Assembly: GCF_900100755.1 (NCBI RefSeq)
Contig: NZ_FNCI01000004.1
Span: forward strand, 64,089 to 128,088
Source of the DNA: Onishia taeanensis
GTDB lineage: Bacteria > Pseudomonadota > Gammaproteobacteria > Pseudomonadales > Halomonadaceae
Reading direction: 5' to 3'
Length of the DNA stretch: 64,000 nt
The stretch's first letter is position 1. Each line of letters opens with the position of its first letter. The notes under the pieces were generated by a model. It saw only the letters and a list, made by a program, of their open reading frames with translations, had not been told where the DNA came from and searched no databases. Both the position numbers and the translations under genes were made by a program. Below are positions 1 through 6,972 of this stretch, piece after piece.

Positions 1-195
1 AAGCAAGAGGCGCCGAAGCAGGAGGCTCCGAAGGCCGAAGCGCCCAAGCAAGAGACGCCTAAGCAAGAGGCACCGAAGCAGGAAGCGCCTAAGCAGGAAG
101 CGCCTAAGCAAGAGGCTCCGAAGCAGGAGACGCCGCAGGCCGACGCGCCGAAGCAAGAAGCGCCGAAGCAGGAGGCTCCGAAGGCCGAGCAGCCG
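1..195 (+). repeat. 15-bp coding tandem repeat (KQEAP units) in rne
   Basis: Thirteen consecutive 15-base units, in frame, encode KQEAP with variants KAEAP, KQETP, QADAP and KAEQP. Neighbouring units differ mainly at third codon positions, so the array is old enough to have diverged silently or is corrected imperfectly. It continues to the left edge, so the true copy number is unknown. Confidence 0.95.
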
Positions 196-357
196 CAGCA
201 AGCGGCCGGGCCGGAATCCTCTACGCCTGAAACGCCCAAGGCTGAGGCACCAACGCAAGAAGAGCCCAAGGCTCGTCGTCGGCGTCGCGCTCACAACGAC
301 CCACGCGAGATCCGTCGTCGCGAGCAGCAAGCCAAAGCCGAAGACGGCCAGTCCTGA
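1..357 (+). CDS. rne: Ribonuclease E, C-terminal end (5' part outside window)
   Basis: Frame 1 is open from the window edge to a TGA at 355-357. The visible 118 residues are 13 Lys-Gln-Glu-Ala-Pro type pentapeptides, a Pro/Glu-rich linker, then an arginine run (RRRRR) followed by HNDPREIRRRE. RNase E proteins of pseudomonads and relatives end in a similar basic NDPRE segment after a disordered scaffold region, and convergent murB matches the rne-murB neighbourhood known in Pseudomonas. RNase E is the endoribonuclease that anchors the RNA degradosome; only its non-catalytic scaffold tail is in view, so catalytic residues cannot be checked. The identity rests on the C-terminal motif and synteny. 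Confidence 0.8.
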   Translation, partial: KQEAPKQEAPKAEAPKQETPKQEAPKQEAPKQEAPKQEAPKQETPQADAPKQEAPKQEAPKAEQPQQAAGPESSTPETPKAEAPTQEEPKARRRRRAHNDPREIRRREQQAKAEDGQS

Positions 358-360
358 TCG

Positions 361-386
361 GATGGCCCGGAAATCCCCGGGCCATC
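361..386. other. Perfect hairpin just after rne
   Basis: GATGGCCCGG at 361-370 and CCGGGCCATC at 377-386 form a 10-bp perfect stem with a 6-base loop, three bases after the rne stop codon. There is no T-run behind it, so it more likely protects the 3' end or assists the following terminator than terminates on its own. Confidence 0.7.
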
Positions 387-403
387 ACTGACAGACAGCC
401 AAC

Positions 404-440
404 AAAAACGCCCGCAGGCCAAGCCTGCGGGCGTTTTTTT
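404..440. terminator. Bidirectional intrinsic terminator between rne and murB
   Basis: An 11-bp perfect stem (409-419 with 423-433, loop CAA) is followed by T7 on the plus strand and preceded by A5, so it can end rne transcripts and, on the other strand, those of the murB operon. Confidence 0.93.
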
Positions 441-492
441 ATGGGCACCGATGGAAACCGCCCCGATTGCTACCCCACTATTCTGACGCTTG

Positions 493-1527
493 TTACTCCC
501 CTTGCGGCTCACTGATACCGACAAGCCTGGGCTCACGCTCGAGCACCACACCAAAGCGCTTCAACACCATTGAGGCGATGCTGTCGGAAAAGTGTAACAG
601 CCCCTCGGCATCGCCGCCGCCATGGTGAACGAGCACCAGGGCCTGGCGATCGTGTACGCCGAAGGCCCCCTCGCGATACCCCTTTAGGCCGCACTGATCG
701 ATCAGCCAGCCGGCCGCCAGCTTGAAGCGACCGCCGGGCCGGGAGAAATGCGGCATATCGGGATGGTGTGTCAGCAGCGCTTCGGCCAGTTCGGCCTCGA
801 CCACCGGGTTCTTGAAGAAACTACCGGCATTGGCGAGCACCGCCGGGTCCGGCAGTTTCTCCCGGCGCAACGCACAGACCGCCTCGGCGACCTCGAGAGG
901 CGCGGGTGACGGCCCGACACGGCTCGCCAGGTCGCCATAGCCCAGTCGTGGTGATGGTCGAGTGGACAGGCAAAGTTCGAGACGTGTGATCACCACTCGC
1001 CCATCGAGGGCACGCTTGAAGAGGCTATCGCGATAGCCAAAGTCGCAGTCGGCGGCCTCGAGCACCTGCTCGCGGCCATCGGCGAGGTGGACGAGATGCA
1101 CGCGCTCCAGCACGTCCGCCAGCTCGACGCCATAGGCACCGATATTCTGGATCGGTGCGGCACCACACTGACCGGGGATCAACGCCAGGTTCTCGAGGCC
1201 CCATAGGCCCTGCTCGGCCAGGCTCATGACCAACTGATGCCAGTTCATGCCGGCATCGACGTGCACCCTTACCGACTCGTCGTCCAAAGTCTCGCAGCGA
1301 TAGGCGGCGAACTCAGGGTGTATCACCAATCCTGACAGCCAGTCACCGAGAATCAGGTTGCTGCCGCCGCCCAGCACCGTGACCGGCCAGCCGGCCGCGC
1401 GGGCCTCCTGTAGCACTGCAGCGAGCTCGGCCGGGGTCGATGGCGCCGAGAAGCGCTCGGCCACGCAGGGTAATCCGAGGGTATTGGCGCCGCTCAGATC
1501 ATGATGGGCCTGCCAGGTGAGTCTCAC
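493..1527 (-). CDS. murB: UDP-N-acetylenolpyruvoylglucosamine reductase MurB
   Basis: MurB is the cytoplasmic FAD enzyme that reduces the enolpyruvyl product of MurA with NADPH to UDP-N-acetylmuramic acid. The 344-residue protein has the FAD-binding VLGGGSNLILGD segment near residue 50, IPGQCGAAPIQNIGAYG in the middle and NAGSFFKNPVV for the catalytic-serine region, and it follows the longer E. coli-type (type I) architecture. The start is GTG and its bases overlap the TGA of the upstream phosphatase gene (GTGA, 1524-1527), so the two are translationally coupled. It is the last gene of the envelope operon and ends at the shared terminator facing rne. Confidence 0.97.
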   Translation of the reverse strand: MRLTWQAHHDLSGANTLGLPCVAERFSAPSTPAELAAVLQEARAAGWPVTVLGGGSNLILGDWLSGLVIHPEFAAYRCETLDDESVRVHVDAGMNWHQLVMSLAEQGLWGLENLALIPGQCGAAPIQNIGAYGVELADVLERVHLVHLADGREQVLEAADCDFGYRDSLFKRALDGRVVITRLELCLSTRPSPRLGYGDLASRVGPSPAPLEVAEAVCALRREKLPDPAVLANAGSFFKNPVVEAELAEALLTHHPDMPHFSRPGGRFKLAAGWLIDQCGLKGYREGAFGVHDRQALVLVHHGGGDAEGLLHFSDSIASMVLKRFGVVLEREPRLVGISEPQGE

Positions 1528-2000
1528 GATGTCGAACCCAGCCGCTGGCGCAGGACCTCGACGAGCCCATCGGCGGCGGCCTCGACCAGATCCAGTACTT
1601 CGTCGAAGCCGTCGCCACCGCCGTAGTAGGGATCCGGCACCGCCGCACCCGACCGGCCGGCGAAGTCGAGGAAGAGCCCGACTTGGGCATCACAGTCGTC
1701 CGGGCGCATCGACAATAGATCTGTCAGGTTGTCGTAATCCATGGCCAGCAGATAATCGAAGCGATCAAAGTCGCTGCGGTCGAGTTGGCGTGCCCGCAGC
1801 CCTTTGATATCGATGCCGCGGCCAGCGGCGGCGGTAATAGCGCGGCGATCCGGCGCCTTGCCCACATGCCAGTCGCCGGTCCCGCAGGAATCGACGGCCA
1901 CGCGCTCGGCAAGGCCTGCCGCCTCGAGCTTGTGGCGCAGCATGCCCTCGGCGGTCGGCGAGCGGCAGATATTGCCGAGGCAGACGAACAGCACGCGCAT
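1524..2000 (-). CDS. Low-molecular-weight protein-tyrosine phosphatase
   Basis: A 158-residue protein with the family P-loop near the N-terminus (VCLGNICRS, the C-x5-R motif holding the nucleophilic cysteine and the phosphate-binding arginine) and the general-acid DPYYGG motif near residue 130. These enzymes remove phosphate from tyrosine; in bacteria they often oppose tyrosine kinases that control exopolysaccharide, but no such partner is seen here. A longer open frame extends upstream through kdsB. The start at 2000 is chosen because the family motif begins three residues in and GAAGGAG lies about 8 bases before it. It sits one base after the kdsB stop and overlaps murB. Confidence 0.94.
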   Translation of the reverse strand: MRVLFVCLGNICRSPTAEGMLRHKLEAAGLAERVAVDSCGTGDWHVGKAPDRRAITAAAGRGIDIKGLRARQLDRSDFDRFDYLLAMDYDNLTDLLSMRPDDCDAQVGLFLDFAGRSGAAVPDPYYGGGDGFDEVLDLVEAAADGLVEVLRQRLGSTS

Positions 2001-2001
2001 C

Positions 2002-2823
2002 TCAACGCTCCTTCTGATTGGGTCGGGTGTTTGCTGATGAGGTGTCTTCTGGCCGGGAAGCGGCGGCGTCCGCGAACAGGGCACGCACGCGCTCGAGGTC
2101 GGCCTGGGTATCGACGCCGGCGGGATGCGGCTCGCCGGCCAGGGCGACCTGGATACGGTGGCCGTGTTGCAGGGCACGCAGCTGTTCGAGCTGTTCGAGC
2201 TGTTCGAGCGGCGCCGGAGACCAATGGCGATAGGCGGCCAGGAAGCTGGCACGATAAGCGTAAAGGCCTATATGACGCAGCCAGGCGTCATGTTCGAGCA
2301 GCTCCGGGCGGCTGGCGAAGGCCTCTCGGTCCCAGGGGATCGGTGCGCGGGAGAAATACAGCGCCCGACCAGCGAAGTCGCGCACCACCTTGACCACATT
2401 GGGGTTGAACAGCATCTCGACGTCGCTGATCGACTCGCCCAGGGTTGCGATCGACGCCTCGGGGTCCTCCTCGAGCCGCGCGGCCACCTGGTTGATCAGC
2501 GCCGGCGGCAACAGCGGTTCATCACCTTGGACATTGACCAGAATGGCATCATCGTCGAGCCCCAGCCGCTCGGCTACTTCGGCGAGCCGGTCGGTGCCGG
2601 AAGGGTGATCGGCAGCGGTCATCACCACCTCGGCACCGGCCGCCTCCGCCGCATCGCTAATGCGCGAATCATCGGTGGCCACCACCACCCTACTGGCCTG
2701 GCTGGCCAGGGCCTGGCGCCACACACGCACCACCATGGGCTCACCGGCGATGTCGAGCAACGGCTTGCCGGGTAGCCGGCTGGAAGCGAAACGGGCCGGA
2801 ATTACGGCGACGAAGTCGCTCAT
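2002..2823 (-). CDS. kdsB: 3-deoxy-manno-octulosonate cytidylyltransferase (CMP-Kdo synthetase)
   Basis: KdsB activates Kdo with CTP to CMP-Kdo for lipid A core assembly. The N-terminal [16 protein letters not shown] nucleotide-binding segment, NVQGDEPL near residue 100 and HIGLYAYR are all present. At 273 residues it is roughly 20-25 longer than typical KdsB: a Leu-Glu-Gln tripeptide is tripled near residue 205 and a polar tail ([16 protein letters not shown]) is appended. The ATG overlaps the preceding Trm112-like gene by ATGA (2820-2823). kdsD and kdsC, earlier steps of the same pathway, lie at the far end of the window. Confidence 0.97.
   Translation of the reverse strand: MSDFVAVIPARFASSRLPGKPLLDIAGEPMVVRVWRQALASQASRVVVATDDSRISDAAEAAGAEVVMTAADHPSGTDRLAEVAERLGLDDDAILVNVQGDEPLLPPALINQVAARLEEDPEASIATLGESISDVEMLFNPNVVKVVRDFAGRALYFSRAPIPWDREAFASRPELLEHDAWLRHIGLYAYRASFLAAYRHWSPAPLEQLEQLEQLRALQHGHRIQVALAGEPHPAGVDTQADLERVRALFADAAASRPEDTSSANTRPNQKER
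2182..2208. repeat. Triple 9-bp in-frame repeat inside kdsB
   Basis: CTGTTCGAG occurs three times in a row (2182-2190, 2191-2199, 2200-2208) without a mismatch; read on the minus strand each unit encodes Leu-Glu-Gln. KdsB homologues carry an EQLEQL stretch here, so this looks like slippage expansion of a native helix. Confidence 0.95.
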
Positions 2824-3044
2824 GCCTGCCCCCCTGCCTCGCCACGTTTCGGCGTCGCCTTGCCAAGCTTCTCGTCGGCGTCCATGACCCGTGCTTCCTC
2901 GGCCAGCATGACCGGAATATCGTCACGAACCGGGAAGGCCAGGCCATCGAAGTGGCACTTGAGCTCGGCGTGTTCACGGTCGTACTTGAGCTTCCCCTGG
3001 CACTGCGGGCAGACCAGCATGGCCAGCAATTCCTTATCCATCAT
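2820..3044 (-). CDS. ycaR: Trm112/YcaR-family small zinc-ribbon-like protein
   Basis: A 74-residue protein of the UPF0434/Trm112 family: [11 protein letters not shown] at residues 12-22, a second cysteine ([20 protein letters not shown]) and a variable tail. In other bacteria such proteins lie between lpxK and kdsB, as here. Its role is unproven; the fold is related to Trm112 methyltransferase activators. The open frame runs further upstream, but the ATG at 3044 is preferred because it is the family start, has AGGGG before it, and overlaps the lpxK stop as ATGA. Confidence 0.93.
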   Translation of the reverse strand: MMDKELLAMLVCPQCQGKLKYDREHAELKCHFDGLAFPVRDDIPVMLAEEARVMDADEKLGKATPKRGEAGGQA

Positions 3045-4102
3045 TGTCTTTCCCCTTGCGCGACACGCGTCAGCGCATCCAGTTGCGTGGCAAACCATTC
3101 GATAAAGCCAGCCGACGGGCGGGCTTCCACGTCCAGTGCCCAGCAGCGCGCATCGGCGAAGCCACGGCACTTGACGGCATCCTTGGCGGTCATCACCACC
3201 GGCGCTTCATCGCCAAACTGCAGATCCTGGGGCGTGAAACGATGGTGGTCAGGCTTGGGGTGCGGCGTCACGCCGAGTCCCAGCCCCTCGAGCGTCGCGA
3301 AAAAGCGTGGCGGGTTGCCGATGCCGGCCAGACCATGGACCTGGCGGTCGAAAGGCAGCGGTGAGAGCGGCAGACGCTCGTCGTCGCTCAGCCGCCGCCA
3401 GGCAACCGGCGCCAGGGTCATGCTGAAACGATGGGTCGCGGCCTCGGCTCCCGTCACGTCACTACTGTCGGCACCGTTGACCACTAGTGCATCGACGCTT
3501 TCAAGCCGGGACAGCGGCTCGCGCAGCGGCCCCGCCGGCAGGCAGCGGCCATTGCCAAAACCACGCTGTCCGTCGACCACGACCAGTTCCAGGTCACGCC
3601 CCAGCGCCAGATGCTGCAGGCCATCGTCACTGATCAGAATATCGCAGCCCTCGTCGAGCAGCCGCTCGGCGCCGCGGGCACGCTTAGGGTCGACCACTAC
3701 CGGCACCCCGGCCTGAGCCGACAGCATCAAGGGCTCGTCACCACAGACCTCGACCGGCGTCTGGGCACTAACCCGCAGCGGATAGTCGGCGCTCTCGCCA
3801 CCATAACCACGGGAGAGAATCCCGGGACGGTAGCCTCGCTCGGCGAGATAGCGCGCCAGCCAGGCCACCAGCGGCGACTTGCCGGTTCCGCCGAGCGTCA
3901 GGTTGCCGACCACCACCACCGGCACGCCGGGATGATGAACCGGCCGCTTACCGGTCTGAAAATCTGCCAGGCGGCGAGCCACCTGGCGGCGATAGAGCGC
4001 CTCCAGCGGCCGCAGCATGCCAAGCCAGGCGGCATCGTTGTACCAGGCGGCCAGCAGCGCCTCACCGAAGCGCTCGCTGAACCGATCCCAATAGTGCTTC
4101 AT
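3041..4102 (-). CDS. lpxK: Tetraacyldisaccharide 4'-kinase LpxK
   Basis: LpxK phosphorylates the 4' position of the tetraacyl disaccharide to give lipid IVA at the inner face of the inner membrane. The 353-residue protein has the amphipathic N-terminus (FGEALLAAWYND) typical of this membrane-associated kinase and the P-loop region VVVVGNLTLGGTGKSP around residues 60-76, followed by LSRGYGG. It overlaps msbA upstream and the Trm112-like gene downstream by 4 bases each, so the lipid A kinase and the lipid A flippase are co-translated. Confidence 0.97.
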   Translation of the reverse strand: MKHYWDRFSERFGEALLAAWYNDAAWLGMLRPLEALYRRQVARRLADFQTGKRPVHHPGVPVVVVGNLTLGGTGKSPLVAWLARYLAERGYRPGILSRGYGGESADYPLRVSAQTPVEVCGDEPLMLSAQAGVPVVVDPKRARGAERLLDEGCDILISDDGLQHLALGRDLELVVVDGQRGFGNGRCLPAGPLREPLSRLESVDALVVNGADSSDVTGAEAATHRFSMTLAPVAWRRLSDDERLPLSPLPFDRQVHGLAGIGNPPRFFATLEGLGLGVTPHPKPDHHRFTPQDLQFGDEAPVVMTAKDAVKCRGFADARCWALDVEARPSAGFIEWFATQLDALTRVAQGERQ

Positions 4103-5838
4103 GACGTTTCCTGAAACTGCAGCTGATGCAGCGCCGCATAGGCCCCATCGCGGGCGAGCAGCTCAGCATGACTGCCCTCCTCGACGATCTCGCCCTGCTC
4201 CATCACCAGAATGCGATCGGCGCGTTCGATGGTGGAGAGCCGGTGGGCAATCACGAAGGTGGTTCGGCCACGACAGACTTCTTCCAGGGCTTTCTGGATA
4301 TAGCGCTCTGACTCACTATCGAGCGCCGAGGTGGCCTCATCGAGAATCAGCAGCGGTGCGTCCTTGAAGATCGCCCGGGCGATTGCCAGCCGCTGACGCT
4401 GGCCGCCGGACAGCATGACGCCGTTGTCGCCGATCTGAGTATCGTAGCCCTTGGGCAGCTCCATGATGAAGTCATGGGCAAAGGCGGCGCGGGCGGCGGC
4501 CTCAATGGCGTCCTGATCAGGATCGTCGACACCATAGGCGATGTTCTGGCCGATGGTGGTGTTGAACAAGGTGACCTGCTGGGACACCAGCGCGATCTGC
4601 CGGCGCAGGGGGGACAGCTTGAAATCATCCAGCGGTATTCCATCGAGGCTGATTGCCCCCTCGCAGGGCCGATAGAAGCGCGGCAACAGGCTGACCAGGG
4701 TAGACTTGCCACTGCCGGAGCGGCCGACGATGGCAATCATCTGGCCCGGCGCCACCTCCAGATCGATACCTTTCAACACCTCGTTCTGGCCCTCGGCGTA
4801 GGCGAAACGCACGCCCTGGAAGTGCACCTGCCCCGTCAGACGGCCCGGCTCGGTGGTCCCCTCGTCGGGTTCGGCCGGCTCCTCGATCAGGCCGAATAGC
4901 TCGCCAGAAGCGGCAATTCCCTTCTGAATGACGCTATTCACATCGGTGAGCTGACGCACGGGCTTGGCCATCAGCGAGGCAGCAGTAATGAAGGCCACGA
5001 ACTCGCCAGGCGTCATGTCGTCGAGCAGGGCCGGTGACATGGCAAGCCACACGAGTCCCGCCAGAGCCAGCGCCACCAGTAGCTGGATCACCGGGGTGCT
5101 GATGCCCTTGGTCAATGCCTCCTTCATGCTCTGGCGGCGGTTGTCGTCGCTGGCCTTGGCGAAGCGGCGCTTCTCATAGGCCTCGGCGCCGTGGGTACGA
5201 ACCACGCGATACCCCGACAGCGCCTCGGAAGCCACGTGAGTGACATCCCCCATGGAGCGCTGTATGCGCCGGGAAAGACGCCGAAAGCGTTTGCTGGCAT
5301 AGCTGACCACCAGCCCGATCAGCGGCGTAACCGCCATGAACACCAGGGTCAGCAGCGCATTGGTCCAGAGCAGATAGCTGAGCAGCCCCAGCACGAAGAG
5401 TCCCTCGCGCAGAATCACCGTCACGGCACTGCTCGCTGCCCCGGTAACCTGCTCGACGTGGTAGGTCACGCGCGACACCAGCTGGCCGCTCGAATGTTCG
5501 TCGAAGAAACGCCCCGGCAGGTGCAGCATGTGATTGAAGACATCGCAGCGCAGGGAGTGCACCACGTTACGCGCGACCTGGCTCATGAAGTAAGTACCCA
5601 GAAAGGTCCCCAGCCCCCGGGCCGCGAACATGCCCACCACGAACATCGGCAGGAACAGCCGGAAGGCCGCATCCGGGTTCTGGATACCATCGATCAGGCG
5701 CTTCATCATCTCCGCCAGGGCCGTGCTGGACGCGGCGTAAATGGCATAGCCGACCACCGCCAGCACGAAAGAACGCCAATGGGGCCTGACATAGTCGAGC
5801 AGGCGTTTGTAGAGAGCCCATCCTGAATCGTAGATCAC
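4099..5838 (-). CDS. msbA: Lipid A export ABC transporter MsbA
   Basis: MsbA is a homodimeric inner-membrane exporter that flips core-lipid A to the periplasmic leaflet. This 579-residue half-transporter has six predicted membrane helices in the first ~310 residues, then an ATPase domain with Walker A (GRSGSGKST), signature (LSGGQRQR), Walker B (LLILDEATSALD) and the switch histidine (VIAHRLSTI). The start is GTG, overlapping the exbD stop as GTGA at 5835-5838. The neighbour lpxK makes its substrate, which supports MsbA over other ABC exporters. Confidence 0.96.
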   Translation of the reverse strand: MIYDSGWALYKRLLDYVRPHWRSFVLAVVGYAIYAASSTALAEMMKRLIDGIQNPDAAFRLFLPMFVVGMFAARGLGTFLGTYFMSQVARNVVHSLRCDVFNHMLHLPGRFFDEHSSGQLVSRVTYHVEQVTGAASSAVTVILREGLFVLGLLSYLLWTNALLTLVFMAVTPLIGLVVSYASKRFRRLSRRIQRSMGDVTHVASEALSGYRVVRTHGAEAYEKRRFAKASDDNRRQSMKEALTKGISTPVIQLLVALALAGLVWLAMSPALLDDMTPGEFVAFITAASLMAKPVRQLTDVNSVIQKGIAASGELFGLIEEPAEPDEGTTEPGRLTGQVHFQGVRFAYAEGQNEVLKGIDLEVAPGQMIAIVGRSGSGKSTLVSLLPRFYRPCEGAISLDGIPLDDFKLSPLRRQIALVSQQVTLFNTTIGQNIAYGVDDPDQDAIEAAARAAFAHDFIMELPKGYDTQIGDNGVMLSGGQRQRLAIARAIFKDAPLLILDEATSALDSESERYIQKALEEVCRGRTTFVIAHRLSTIERADRILVMEQGEIVEEGSHAELLARDGAYAALHQLQFQETS

Positions 5839-6263
5839 GGTGTCTCCGCTTGATTGGAACTGTCATTTGCTTCGCGAGTAGCGATGCGCACACGCGTAAT
5901 GCCCAGAGCCGCCGCTTGATCAAGAGCGGCCACCACTCGGCGATGGGCGACCCGGCCGTCGGCCTCGATCACCAACCCATGCTCCCGGGCGGCATCGGCC
6001 CGGGTGGTCAGCGCCGCGGCTAGATCATGCTGATCGACGGATATTTGATCGAGCCGATAGTCGCCCTCGGCCGTGATCGAAAGCACCACCGGGGCGGTTT
6101 CCGCCGGCGCTGCACTGGCGCTTTCGGGAAGCTCGAGTTCCAGCGCCTGGCGGGTCTCGAAGGTGGTCGAGACCATGAAGAAGATCAACAGCAGAAACAC
6201 CACATCGATCAGGGGTGTCAGGTTGATCTCCACCGGCTCCCGATGACGACGCGGAAACTTCAT
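5835..6263 (-). CDS. exbD: ExbD/TolR-family biopolymer transport protein
   Basis: A 142-residue protein with a short basic N-terminus, one membrane helix holding the proton-path aspartate (INLTPLIDVVFLLLIFFM) and a periplasmic domain. With ExbB it forms a proton-driven motor that normally energises TonB. No tonB is adjacent; the same exbBD pair beside comEC and lpxK is known in pseudomonads, where it is annotated generically. Its partner receptor system is not visible here. It overlaps exbB and msbA by 4 bases each. Confidence 0.92.
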   Translation of the reverse strand: MKFPRRHREPVEINLTPLIDVVFLLLIFFMVSTTFETRQALELELPESASAAPAETAPVVLSITAEGDYRLDQISVDQHDLAAALTTRADAAREHGLVIEADGRVAHRRVVAALDQAAALGITRVRIATREANDSSNQAETP

Positions 6264-6922
6264 GCGCCGCGCGCCCCCTGAGCCAAGGAATCGTCGCGCT
6301 CGGTGAGATTCAACTCACCCGGATAATGCGCCAAGAATTCCACCAGCTGAGTGGCCTGCTGCTCCATGCGCACGGTGATGTCCTCGACCCGGCGCTGGAA
6401 GAAACGGTGAAACATCAGCGACGGTATTGCCACCGTCAAACCGGCAGCGGTGGTCACCAAGGCCTGGGAAATCCCACCGGCCAGCTCTGCGGTACGCCCG
6501 GCCCCCTGGGCACTGACCAGCACCGAGAACACCTCGATCATCCCGACCACCGTCCCCAGCAGGCCGACCAGCGGCGCGATCGCGGCGATGGTGCCCAGCG
6601 GGCTCAGAAAGCGCTCCATGTCGTGGATCACCGCGACGGCCGCTTCCTGCAGCCGGGCACGCACCTGGTCATGACCGAGCCGGGCATTGCGAAGCCCGGC
6701 GGCCAGCACGCCGCCCAACGGTGAGTGGCTTTCCAACCAATAGAGGTTGACCTGCCCCTGAGCAACCAGGGCACAGACCTCTCCGCCCAGCCCCGCCGGG
6801 GCAATGCGCGCCGCGCGCAAGGCCCAAAGCCGCTCGATGATGATCACGGTAGCGACCAGGGAGCAGCCCAGCAGCGGCAACATTAACCAACCACCGACCT
6901 CTAGTGCACCGAGCATGTCCAT
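6260..6922 (-). CDS. exbB: ExbB/TolQ/MotA-family proton channel
   Basis: A 220-residue inner-membrane protein with a first helix at residues ~12-32 (WLMLPLLGCSLVATVIIIERLWAL) and two more at ~110-180, including the family core LVGLLGTVVGMIEVF and the GISQALVTTAAGLTVAIP segment lining the channel. It forms the pentameric stator around ExbD. The start is supported by GGAG about 9 bases upstream. The gene follows comEC after 50 bases and overlaps exbD by ATGA. Confidence 0.93.
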   Translation of the reverse strand: MDMLGALEVGGWLMLPLLGCSLVATVIIIERLWALRAARIAPAGLGGEVCALVAQGQVNLYWLESHSPLGGVLAAGLRNARLGHDQVRARLQEAAVAVIHDMERFLSPLGTIAAIAPLVGLLGTVVGMIEVFSVLVSAQGAGRTAELAGGISQALVTTAAGLTVAIPSLMFHRFFQRRVEDITVRMEQQATQLVEFLAHYPGELNLTERDDSLAQGARGA

Positions 6923-6972
6923 ATCAGAGTCTCCAAAATGCCATCACCGCCGGGGGCGCTATCGACCATCAT

